A stretch of 64,000 bases of DNA from assembly GCF_021155765.1 (NCBI RefSeq), contig NC_060116.1:13082001-13146000 (forward strand), written 5' to 3'. The position numbers and the translations under genes were made by a program. The first letter of the stretch is position 1; each line of letters begins with the position of its first letter. Source of the stretch: Diprion similis. Taxonomy: Eukaryota > Arthropoda > Insecta > Hymenoptera > Diprionidae. Positions 39,501 to 53,100 of the stretch are shown in pieces. The notes beneath the pieces were generated by a model, which had not been told where the DNA came from, did no database searches, and saw nothing but the letters and a program-made list of their open reading frames with translations.

Positions 39501-42500
39501 TTAAGGATAATGTATTGCAGAGGAAATCTTTTTCCCTCCTCTTTATAAAAACTCACCTGTTTGCAGTACTCGAGGATCTCGAGTTTGTCTGTCAGGCAAC
39601 CCTTCTTGTCGGTGGACGAGACCCATCTACCTTGATCGCCGATGTGTTGCGTCAAGTAGGTTTCTCCCGCCTCGCATAGGGTCGCAACCTTGACGAGAGA
39701 TATTCAAACAAAGATACTGTAGCGATAAGTTTGCATTGTCGTCGATATTGTGGTGAAATAAAGAAGTAACGAAAAACCAACATGAACCAAAACAAAAGCA
39801 ACGTTTTTTCAACTTGCCATGTATTTATTTATGTATTATTTTTAATTCAATTCCTACGGCTTTATTTCGTTTCGCATGTCAAATCAAGCCTCGAAAGCTC
39901 GACCGCAATAAGATAATATTATTTCATGCATAATTAAACAGGCGGGGTAAATTATTCATTTCCTGCTTCTTTTTGACCTCTGAAAGCAACGATGAATTCT
40001 CATCCAACTCTTATTTCAATTAGAGAATACACAATTTATTGTTCAAGGGGTTTGTATATTGTATCTTGATAATTTACGGAATCTAAAACTCGATATATTA
40101 TATACTATAAGTTTTATATACGGTGTAGTTATTTTTTATTTTTCTGCTTGTGAAGCAGATTATTTGTGATATCAGATCTGGATTATATTAAAGGCTATTA
40201 AGCCTTGTAGAGCCGTGCGGAAATATTGATCAGATGCAAATGAGTTTCAAAAGCTTCATCGATACTCGTCACGTAGAAAGTCTTTCATCATTTCTTCAGG
40301 GGGCGAAGAGTCCCCTTAATTATGTTTATAGACTAAATACTGTTAAACATGTGAATGCTTTTCTCGAATTACCTGAGGTTCCCACCTTCCGCCAGCCGGT
40401 GCCAATTCGAGTCTCTCCGAAACAGCCTGAAACAAGCGATAAAAAAAACACGTGAAAATTAATTACCAGCTTCGATAATTATTCAGGAATTTGACCAATT
40501 GAATAAAAATAAATAAATAAATAAATAACGAATAGAAAAGAAGAAGCAAAAAAATAAACCAACAATATTTTACGAATAATTCAGTGAACGAACGTTCGTG
40601 TTACAAAGCACTGAATGAATTTAAAGAAAAAAAAAAAATAAAAACTACATATATATATATACATATAAAATACGAGACGTACACGTAATTGAAAACTGGT
40701 CTGCAGGCACATTATACGAGTATATATATTATTAAATTTCGCAAACGTAGGCAGAATTGAGAGCGTATATTACGTCTGCGGCGCGGAACGATGAACCCGC
40801 AAAGCGCAGGATATCGAAGGATAAGAACGACTTCATCCGGGCGTCTGATAGAACCGTCATACATGTATGTATATACAGATTATATATATTACATAGAAGA
40901 TGATAGCGGGTCGGGCTGATGGAATATCGATTGTCAGAACTTGCTGAGCGAGGACGAAGAAGTGATATTAGCGGAGTGACTGACCTCCTCATGGCGGTTA
41001 ATATATGTAAGACGACCGAGTCGCGTCATCGAAACACTGACTGACTGACTGTAATTTTCAAGCGTAGATTCGATGCGAATTTGCAAAATTTTAAACGGTC
41101 ATTGACTCCCGTTGCGGCTGTTATTTTTTGATACACGCGTCAAAAAATTACGAAATAATTCTTGAATTTGATTCTTTGAAAAAAATTACGAAAGATGGAA
41201 AATTCCGCCTAACAATAAAGCGTGTCACAGTGGGAACGTGGGGTTAATACATCCGGTTTATAATACCTTTAAACATATTCCAACCAGCGAATATATATAA
41301 TACTTCGTAAGATTATAATTCCGCAAGAGCGCTCGATAAGATATTGGAATTTATATGTACATAATAATATGTACCTATAATCCTATTTGACAAAAACAAA
41401 AATAAGAAAAACGATAGAAAAAAGAACCAAAAAAAAATCGACAAGACGAAAAAATAATTGCGCAGCCACGTCGTCGGATGAATTTTTTACGGATGAATTT
41501 CAACTTCTTAACGACTAAAGTTTGGGGAATTTCACAAGTACCGTAGGTAGGTACTTTTGAATAATAATTTGCGTTGTAACATAATCGTGTTCTGGTTTCT
41601 AGAAACGAGGCAACGGAGGCCCGTCTTATCCCCCCTCCCGCCCTCCCCCCCTCATCGCCACCCTTATTTCCTTCCGCTGGTGAATAAAATAATTTGAACT
41701 TGTGTATATTCTGAATTGCCAATGAGAATGTACTTGCATACATATATTGGTGTATATTATAATATGTAAGAAGTATGTTTGTACGTAAGTGAAGTGAAGT
41801 GAAGTGAAGTGAAGCGAAAGAGAGAGTAAGTGAGAGCTTAAACAAACATTAAGCTCTATCAGATTCTACTTTGAAGTTCATTTTTCATGAGGTATGAGGT
41901 ACCCACCCTGAGTCCGAATTGCTCACAAAATGGCCGACAGAACGGACTTGTTCCTTCGAAGGATCAATATAACATAGGCACATGTAATACCGAAGTTTGA
42001 AGCGTGCAATAAACGCTCCAACCGCTTTATGGATCCTATAATTTATTAATTAAAACTTGACCGTCGTCGACCAGAATGTCCGTGTGTATTTCTCGCGTGT
42101 CGAATGAAGAAAGAGAAAACTGTTCTAGAGTCTGTCAGGAAAAAAAATAGTCCATTTGGAAAATATCACAGTTTTTATGTATCAATGTGAAAAACGTGTA
42201 TTGTTAGGAAATATTTTTCCAGCGTGGCAGGCGTGTCTTCGATTTCCATCTCAGTTTTAAAATTAACAAGGAAAGATACGCGAATGTCGGTGGTTGGGAA
42301 ACGTTCTTTTATAAGCACGTGTATTCGGGATACTCGATTTATCATTCAGGTCTCATATATGCAGAATCGCGGTTGGGGGTTTAACAATTTATATCCATAG
42401 TCAAAGAAGACAGGGAAAAACTGTGCGTCGGAAAAAGCCTGCAGCTATGAGCCTGCATGGAATATTTGAAAACACGCTTGAAGATGATGGTTGAAAATTT

Positions 42501-45500
42501 AACACAACTCTGCGTCTGGTGAATTTAGAACCCTTAAGTTGCACACGGGGGTCAAAATAATACCATGGAATGTTCGCCGCAAGTTCCATATGAAAAACAT
42601 GGAAAATGATCTGATTTTATCCAAGATAAATAATGAAATGTCGTAAAAATCGTTGCTTAGTTTCAATTTCAAAAATTCGACCTCACTTGCTCAAATAAAT
42701 ATTCTTTTTTCACGTACAGTATGTCCACATATCTTTTTTTCTTCAAATATCTGTGCCTCGAGAGTGACTGACTCGGTTAATTTTCAGCTGAAAATATGTA
42801 AAATTCAATGAGTTATATTTTTTTTTAGTAGAATGAATTTAGGAATTTTCTTTTTTTGCATATAAAAAATTTCGCTTTTCTAAAACCAACTAATTTGCTT
42901 TGAAATATCATAGTCAAAGAGTATCACAAAATTTTTTCAACTCATTCGAATCGATATTGCGCAGCTTAAGGGTTGAATCATTGCAGAGCGTAAAAAACTG
43001 TATCGTATAGATGATCGCAAGGGAAAATCCTTGTGGCTAGCTTCACACTCTTTATATTACAATACAGACGCAAAAAGAAGAGCGAATATATAAATATGGA
43101 GAACAATCAAGCAAAGTATCCTTACGTTACAACTCGAGGGATGTAACCCAGGTGTAATCAAGATTATCAGGATCAAAAGCATCGAGGTTGAGATGAGCTG
43201 GGATGAAAGGATTATTCGCGGTTCAAGTATAGCCTACGATATGCGTTCTTATGAGCAAATCATTATCGTACTCGTTACAAACTATAAAGTATAATAAAAC
43301 AAACCACATTGCACGGAGCAGTAATAATAATAATAATGATAGTAGTGGTGGTGGTGGTACGGATTTGATGATCAAAATTTTTCCTGTCGAGGAATGGTCG
43401 TGGGAGTGAAAAGGGTACTCCCAGCATGTTGTACGAAGATTCTCCTCTCATTTTCGCGTATAGAAACATTCATAAACCTACAATCGGTCCTCGGCTTGCC
43501 AGAGTAAAGCAGCCGCGGTACCAAAAGCGTTATTAACCCTTTGAGTCACGCGTTGATGTGCTGAATTAACTTTTATAACAAGATAGTTTTTCATGGTTTT
43601 TGGACTCACTGATTACGAATTTGAAATTATATTTAAAAAATTCAACCAGAGGGCGAATCCAATATGGTAAACGAAAATTTCGAGTTTAATCGAATTTGGT
43701 CAAAAAACTATATGCAGGGGTTTTAAGGGTCGTTGATTTGATTCGTCATCCTGAATTTTCAAAATCTGATTTCAAATTCGTAATAATCGATCGGAAAAAC
43801 TCGTGGAGAGAGTTTTTTCTCTGGATTCAATCGAATTTGAAATTTTCGTACGCGATATTGGATCCGCCATTTTGAATTTTTCAAATTCGATTTCAGATTC
43901 GTAATCAGCAAACATGTATACTTGTAGAGTAGAAACTTTCTTGAAAATTAGTTACTCCTTCAATTTTCACGATTTTTTGTCAATCAATTTGTTACTAACA
44001 ACAATAACTTACTTTATATCGCAATGATTACTCTCGAGTATTAAAAGCCGTAAAGAAATATGTTGAAAAATTCTCTGAACATACAAAATATGGATATAAA
44101 AATAAGTAGTAAGAATACCTGCAATTATGACTTAAAGGTTTAAGCATATTCACGCTAATCGGCACATGTTGTAGGTACCCAACAAAAATTGCGAAACGAG
44201 CACCGTTCAACGTCGATTTAAAGAGTGTAAATTCGCGTAGCTAATAAGTCATCCGATTAATTAAGGTGCACAACAATATTCTTTGTTTTCAATCAAGTTA
44301 TAATCAGTCTACAGTAGATTACACCAATGACCATATCAAATCACATCCAGGTTGCTCTCCGTGCACACGCAACGTTTTAATCTTAAAAAACTGACATCAT
44401 CATGCATTCAACCCTAACTGCATTAGTTTTCCTTAAGGTTTTCCGTCTCCGTGCAGCAAGTCAAGCAAATACAAGACCCCTGGGGTGATAATAGATTCCT
44501 GGCGGCGGAAAGCATCGCAGGAAGTTTCCTTCTTTCAGGACTGCAGAAGCATTGAGTTCTTTCAACCCTCCACCCCCCTTCCTTCCTTCCTCCTTCTCCT
44601 CCTCCAAAATCGTTCGATTTCGCTAACGTCTTCGCCATTGGCGAAGGTACAACGGACTAGCCGCATGGAACAGAGTGCTGTGAATGTGGCTTTTCAGCGG
44701 AACGGACACGAAGAGAAAAGAGAAAAGAGGAAAAGCGAGAAAATTCTCGGAGGGCGATATATAGGAGTGGTCGAATTCAGGTAAGGGTGGTAAACGCGTC
44801 GTGTTCCTGGTATTTATCTGCAGGGTGGGGATGACTGTCGCTGCACGAGAGAAGGGTGAAAGGGGTAAATGGCGGAGCGGCGAGTTCCGCGAGCAACGAA
44901 AGGGTTCATTTCCGGTCCCATCTCGCCCTGCAGCTGCCGTACACATTTACGGCGGTGATGATGGTGGTGGTGGGGGTGGTGGGGGTGTTTAGCACCGGCC
45001 GCGTTAGGGTTGATTGGTTGATTAAAGTCCGCGTGACGTCACTCTCGATCCAAAGGGGGGTCGAGAGACGGATAACAGCGAAAGCTCTGCGCGGTGTGTG
45101 TGGATTATATAAGGTACCTGCCGGTGCTCGGAATCGGACATATCGATTCGCTCGGGGACAACAAAAGCGGTAAAACCTCCCCCAGAGGCCAACTTCGCGC
45201 CAAGTGTAACCTTACGAAAACGACTCTATAGTAGCTGCGCGGGGAGGATATCCTCGTGAACCAAGGCGTCTAATTGTAAGACTTGAGACAAAAGGTGCAA
45301 TTATGACCCGCCGTCGCGTCGTTCAAGTCGAAACGATAATGACTTTTCAATTAATTTCTCACACTGAGTGTAATAAAAATTAATGCGACGCACCGGACTT
45401 TATGGACTTTGGTTTCGTCTGGCGATGCATAGTAAGATCACGTCTGATGGCAGTCAAACTTCGATGCCTGCGGATGTTGATTCGAATTAGCGATATTGTA

Positions 45501-48500
45501 AAATTTTTTGCAGTATGGTCGACGATTGAGATGAATTTTAACACCACTGTTTTCTACGGTGTAACGTGTGAGAATCATTCGCTTTTCACGCAAGTCAAAT
45601 CTGCGAAACTTCGAGTCGAATCGTCTAAAATACGTAGAAACGATCCACGATCCATTTGATTGACATCATTATTCTACACGCGAATGATGATCTAACGTTT
45701 CTGCGTGTGTATAAATAATTTATACCGAGTGAAACTGAAAGGCTTCGCTTATTCGGCTTGCATTAGCATATTATAACAGGCAGATCTCAATTGTAATTGG
45801 AGAAGGAGGAGGAGGAGGAGGAGGAGGAGGAGGAGGAGGAGGAGGAGGAGGAGGCCTGAAGGTACTGCGAATCACTCGCTGAACAGAATAAACCGCAAGA
45901 TCTGTTTTCAAGATACGTTACAACCGATTGATTTTCCCTTTATTCTACGCTCCGGAATTATGTAAATACTGATCGATGGCTCGAATAATTCTTCGACATG
46001 CACGTAAGGATCGCACACATCAAGACGAATGTCGATTGCCCTCTTTTCATTTTCCAAATAATAGCCGCGGTTCTTTCTTTAATCTCACACACACATACAT
46101 ACTATTTTGAGAAGAGAGAGACTTTTCGAGGAGATGATATGCGGCGTGTAGGCATAATGCATATTACATATGCCCCCCTCGTCTCGTAGTCTGAGGAGAC
46201 GAGCGTTGAACGCGGTGACGACGACTTCCCCTTAACTACGACTATTTGAGTCATTCGCCACGACGTCAGAGATCCATATTTATAATAGGTATATATAGAT
46301 ATATAGGTGTGAAGAGTGACGTAACATTCTACGTTACAGCTATAGTCATGCTGCAGCAGTTTTCTATTTCGCAAAATAAAAAGGAAACCAATAGAAGAGT
46401 CAAATGTGCCTTGATCTTCCTGACACGTGATGGATGATAGCGATTTTCTCAAAAAAATACAATATTAGGCAAAAGTGATTAGTAATTACAGGTGAAATCT
46501 TCTTCACATCAGTCGCTGCAGGTTCGAGGATCATCTTAAATTGAAATGGACTGATTTGAATAGAGTATGACGGAATAACGTTGCACTCGCTTATCCTGTA
46601 GTCTAATTTGTTCGTCGTTGCTTCGAAGATTTTCGTTCAAACTTTGATGGTATCGGGTGTATAACGAAGCAACTGCAACCGCGATTAGCCGCATGGCATG
46701 CTTATACTCGCATTTAGATTACACGGCAAGCGCGGCGGGCACTCAAGCGTGTTATCCTGCGGTGCTTTGCCTCTGAATGCACGTAGGAAACTACAAGTAA
46801 GAAGAGAGGCGTTCAACCCTCGAGGTATTCTCGTGATATTACGACGGACATCTGCTCTGGATAATAGTATAAATGAATAATAAATAAGGAATAATAAATA
46901 AAGTCAAGTTCAAGCGCATCGAATACGTCTTTAGTATACACGCGAAAAATGTACGAATGGACATGTATAAACAAACGCATTTTGAGACGTGAGCATGGCG
47001 GAGTATAATAAAGCATAAGTACGAGTTAGAGTCTGAGGTTATTAAAATCGTGATAGGAATACGTCCTGCGCCTCTAAACTCGAGAGGAGGAATTGATCCT
47101 CGCCGGCCTGTTCAGGCATTCAAATCGCGATCATCGCCCCGCTTCTAAGCTACACGATTTCGCCGTGCTGCAGCTGTTCTTATGGGGATTTACAGGGGAC
47201 TAAATGTCGACTTTAACACCGTGCCTTTGGATGAAATTATAGCAAAGTCGAACACTCGGATCGCTAACGATCGAAAGATCATTTTCTACGTGTCTACTTT
47301 TTGCGTTTTTTCTTCATTTTCTTATTCCTGTCGCCGAGGTTATATCGAACGCTGTAACTACAAAGTGAACACTTGACGAGAGTTTTCTTAAGCTTGAATT
47401 TCTTCGATTCTACTCAATTGCTGTCAAGTATTTAGTCGATTTTATCAAATAAAATCTATCGCCTGGCTTTAATAAATGTTGATTGTTTTAAATAATTTTC
47501 TAATCGTTCGACAAAATTCTGTAATTTTCATTCAGTTAGAATATTTTTCTGAAAGTCAATAACTAACTTGCAATTACTGCAAGTTTCACGAGGTTTCTGG
47601 TAAATTTAAATGATTTATTATTTCTCTACAACCGTAGCAAGCTTTATATTTCTCAGTGTAAAAAATAAACAGAATTATTCCCAAAAAAAAAAAAAAAGGA
47701 AAAAAAAGGAGAAGCACATACGCGACAAGAGGGAAAAATAAAATTTTATTCTTCGCCCCACGTTCTTGTAAATGTCGTTGTGACAACTCGCGTTAGTTAA
47801 AAAGGTTTTCATGTTCGTTCCTGGCGGCTCTTCGCCCGCCATGAGGATTAAAGTGTGAAAGTTCGAACAAGGGCACACATTGTGATAGCATTTTACCACC
47901 AGCGTATACTTCTCATTTTCGTTAATCTCCGCACAAGCTATTCTCGCGTTATTGCGGCGGCCGTGCACTCATATCCTAGTTTTTCCAACCGCTATTGCAC
48001 TGCGTTACGATGAGAAGTATTCGGCGTAAAAATGGTATGAAAATGTCGTAGCACAATTTTGTTTTTTGTTTGTTTTATTTTCATTCTTTCTTTCTTTCTT
48101 CTTTCTACTTTTCAAAAAATTATCGAACTCGATACAACGGTGAGATTCGCAAGGGATCAACTCACTGCCGCTTTTTCATCTGAATATAATACGTATAAAT
48201 GGACGGGCATGGTAGAATGAAGATAAGCTTGAAACGCTGCTGCAGTCACGAGTAGAGGAGGAGGTCTGTGCTTGACGTACCCAGGGATCAACTCGTCGGG
48301 TAAAACGTGTGATATGACTTTCATCTCGTGTCATACAATATATCTGTGATATACTGCGTGTTCTATGTACTGTATATATAATTGTATTGGAAATGAAGTT
48401 GGTAACTTTACCGTAAAAACCATGCATGTTTAAGAAAAATCTTTGGATTTCGCACCTTTAGGTACGTCTGAGATTTAGTAAACCGTGATAAACGAAATAT

Positions 48501-50079
48501 ATTACAACATTTTGAAAATACTACTCCATGATGAATGTTTTTTACTCTAAATTTGCGGGTTATTTATTTTATTCTTAATGTTTCGTTACGTTAACGTTAC
48601 TAACTTCAGCCTAATGAATGAAAAAAAATCACCCGTTTTGGAAGAGAGTCAACGAGAGAGAGGGGAAGAGAAAGAGAAAGAAAAAGAGAAAGAGAGAGAG
48701 GTCAAAAGATAAATCAAGATATAATAAATACCGTAGGAAAACCTCCCCGCTGCTGCTAAAAGGGTCTCGCAGATATCCTTTCATCTCACTTAAATCGAAT
48801 TACAGTCATCGAAGGGCCGCGTAACGAAGGGGAGGGTTGCAGGCTCAACCTTTTCGCGTAGAAAGAATAATAGATGCGTTTCAACGAAACCCGAATTAAC
48901 CCTCGTATGGGGGCATTAACGTATCGAGACTGGATCGCGAAGAAGAATTGGATCGATAAGAAAGAAAAAAATCGCTGGAGACGGGAGTGAAATACGTATA
49001 AAAATTTAATACACGAACGTCAGGTTGTATGTACATTACACTGCAGCGTGAGTGAATGAAGAGATTGAATTTTATCGCTCAATTTATTACGAAACGTAGG
49101 TGTACAAGAACGTCAAACCTTTCGACATGCATCGTACGTTCGCATCTTGTAATAAATAATAAGCTGATTATACGGAAAGGCTTTCAATTTTTACACCCCG
49201 ACTCTCTGCGCCCCTCTTCATACTTCCTTCCTTCCTTCCTTCCTTCCTTCCTTGCTTGCTTCTCTATTTTCACCGTTATAGGTTGGATCTAACTAGATTA
49301 GGCTAATGCATTTAAGTGAATCTGACCGCCGGCGCGACCTTAAGAAGCTTCAGCTGCACGCGACGCTTTATACTCTCTCCACACATGTGGATAATAGGCT
49401 ATACATATAGGAGACCATCTCACCGAATTCATTCGACAAATTTTTCTAAATCGTCTATACTTCGTACACATCTGTTATAAATCACGACTCATCGATCCCT
49501 GAAATCGCTGGGAACGATAATAATAATTACAGATTTGAGAATAAACTAAACATATTCGTTTAATGCGTATTTAAAATCTATAATATACACATTCAATCTT
49601 GCAGCATATATTTACATAATACATGTAATACATAATACCTTCTGCCTCTACTACAGGTCAAGGTCGGAATCATTACTGATTTTTCATGCCACAAACACAG
49701 ACACGTTTTCTTTTTTTTGTTTTTATCCAAATAATAATTCATTATAAAAGTTCGTTGTCATATAGATATATGTACCTATATTTTTTATCAGGGCAAATTG
49801 TTATACACACGAATGCATACCTATACACGCATTGTTTGCTCAGCCGTCGATGGGCGGCAAAACTTGGCAATCAACCGGGGAATACATACTGCAGGATATA
49901 TGGCGTGTTACATGCACTGGTGAGTGTGTGTGTGTGTGTGTTTTATATACATATGCCCGCTCGTTATATGTACATATATGTATACCTATACTATACTGTA
50001 ATCAGCGCGATCGATGCGACTTTGGTTACACATCTGGTTTCCAGCCTCAACTATTGTACATATATGTGTGTATATATAC

Positions 50080-50157
<78 letters not shown>

Positions 50158-53100
50158 GTAAACATACATATAAATATAAGCACAGCAATCAGTTTACGCA
50201 GAAGAGTTGCATGTGCGCAGAAAATTTCGTATACATTATATAATACATAGATATATAATAATATATCTACAAGTATAGGAGTTTTTTAATTGTTTTTTTT
50301 TTTTTTTTTTTTTTTTTCTAATAGGTAATTTTTTTCCGACATTAGTTCTGAAAGAAAACACGTAATTCAAGGTATATTTTATAACCTACGTGCAAGACGT
50401 ATTAAATATCCTTGAAGAAATTTGTTTCAATTTTAACTATAATCGCTGGTGCAGAGTGCAGAGTGTAAGAAGTATTATAAGTGGTATAATAATTGGAGCG
50501 ATTTAATTAGAGAGAGGCCGCAGCGTCCGAATTATTATTAACGCAGCCTCTTCAACGGTTAACACCTCGTCAACTTATAATTAACAGGGCTGTACCTACG
50601 GATCGGATAGCGCCAAACGATGCGAAAACATACCAGTCAGTCTGCTTTATCCGATGTATATATATATATTGGCACACAGACATATATATATATATATATG
50701 CTGTGTACCAAGTACCTACAAATACCTACACTGGAGTAAACAAAATGAGGTTTTTTTTTGTTTTTTTTATAACGTTTCTATTAAAATAAACCTATATAGC
50801 TAGAACGTTAGTTTTTCCTCAAAACGTCGAATTTGTCACTGTCAGCAATTTGTGGTAACGAAAAAAGTTGAAAACAAAAAATGTTTGACTCGTAATTTTC
50901 CATGAAGATGATTTTACGCTTTTTTTTTACCCCTACCTTTAACGTGTATAGTTATACTGAAATATTTGAGAAGAAGATAAGTCTAGATCGAAATAATATG
51001 GAAAAAAAAGAATCGGATGAATCCTATTTTGCGTAGGTATGAATTAAAACGCGTGTACTCAACGCCGTATGAACTGTACGACAACTGAAAATTGCATAAT
51101 TATTCAAACTTGAGTTAATTGGGAACTCAATTTGAACAATCATTGATACAAATTTGAAATGGAAATGCTACACGGTTGCGTCTGATACCCTGGAATCGAA
51201 TCGAAAGCATGTCTTCAGATAAATTCAACTTAATCCACCGTTTATTATTTATTAATTATTCATCGTCACAGCGAATCTATAAATCGCCGATCAGCAAATA
51301 ATTTGTGGACAAGTGGATTATGGTCGACGGTGAAAGTTAAAGAAATAAAGAATAAACCGAAATGCAGAATAATGTACAAAGCTCGTCTGCGTTGTGATTT
51401 AACAATAAGTAACATGTATATAAATATATCTTTATGTGCATTGTATAGACTTTATACCCGCAGACCAATCAATTCGCGATATTGAATTGATTTTCATACG
51501 CAGCTAGAGAAGCTTATGTTACATATAAATATTACGGGTATTACATATTGTATAAACTATAAAGCGATGCACCCCCACCCCACCGGTTAAATTGAACCAA
51601 TTTCGTTGGATTATACGTACACGGAACATGCACGTATAATCGATGAACGAGATTTAAAGGGATGATGTATAAAAGTTTATATTACCATTTCAAAGAGACA
51701 CTTTACTTCTATCAAGGTTAAAAGCTTTTACAATTATTATTATTCGCTTCGAAAGGTAAGTATATCGCTATATATATATATATATATTTGCCTGTACATA
51801 AATTTCGTATTATAGTCAAGCATAAGCTGAATATACCCGCGTCTTTCCTGCTGCTTAAAACTCTCAAGTATTAAACGCGCAAATTAAAGGCGGTGCGGCT
51901 CGGCATTATTATACATATTTACAAAGCAAAGAAGCTCCCGCTCGAACTAAAGAAAAGATTTCGGCAGCCCGGGCTACAGTATAAGGTTTACATACAAACC
52001 TATCTCTGCATCTTTTCTACCTGTTTCGAATATTCCCGTGTCCCATCCGCTTCCCTCGGGTATATTTCTACACCTGCGATACGGTCGAAATAAGCTGCAC
52101 GACCGTTTGGGAAACGATTGGCAATATTGCTTTTGGACTGACCATAAATTGGGAGAAAGAAAAATTTCCTGCTGAGTAAAAATTGTAGAAGTTCTTCGGT
52201 TCTACCGTTCAACGACGGAAAAAAGTCGACTTTGAAGAAGTTGGACAACGCAAAAATATAAGTAAGTAAGCTCGATTATGGTTGGAATAGTGGATTGACG
52301 AGTGGTTCCCAAAATTTCGTATTGTTAGCTTGTAATAACGTAACGAAGATTAACAACCTCGTAAAATTTCGGGACGAATAGAAAGCGATGATTTGTAAGC
52401 GATAAACTAGAGAAAAGTACGAGTTTATTCTAAAATTATTGCGCTCGATGTGACCCGCTGTTGTTGATTACTACTCGTAAATAAGCCGGCACAGGTTGTT
52501 TCGAAAACGTGACTATTATAGTGCGCGAGAAAATGTTGTCCAATTTTTCCACCAAGTTTGGACAGCGAACGTGAATCCAGGCAATCCTAAGGCTCCGTCG
52601 TGTACCTTAATTATTATCAGGATCGATATGAAAGCGATTTGTTATTTTGCATATCTCTGTAAAATACGCACATTGGAACGAGCAGAAAAATTTAAGTTCT
52701 AAGTTATAACACGACGTTATTTCGGCGAGTAGCGTGTCGGGTATTCGGATTGATTATGTATACATATGTCCGTAAATATGTACGGCAAATGTATAATGCC
52801 CGGGACTCGAGTCACTGCAGTGCCCGATTGTACGAATAATTGATTTTACGTCAGTTTGATGAAAAGGACGTTCAGGTGTCGGGACGTTGATGTATTATGG
52901 AGGAGGAAGTGCCGAGCGAGCTGTGCGAAATCACTTTTTCCACAACGCGCCGTTCGTATAGAAACGTTTGCAAACGATCGAGTGCACAGTCAATTGTTTA
53001 TAGGCAAAGCGAAGAATCGCGGGGCTGAATTATAAAAGCCCGGATCAATATTTAGCAGAAGACCGAAAAGCAATTTTTCGTATCTGTAAACGACAACACG

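Larger units (their letters stand above)
33138..39556 (-). other. Appl intron 2 (6.4 kb)
   Basis: No nested gene recognised. It contains one piggyBac-like MITE copy (about 33740-34350), a perfect TGACGTCA (33197-33204), (CT)n at 36187-36221, (GTCT)n at about 36522-36550, (TA)n at about 36707-36738, a 21-base C run at 37544-37564, an A run at about 37982-38004 and the foldback element 38012-38376. Confidence 0.6.

Noticed and set aside
49686..50250. Long plus- and minus-strand frames rich in Ile/Tyr
   Set aside because: They are translations of the (TA)n microsatellite at 50083-50154.
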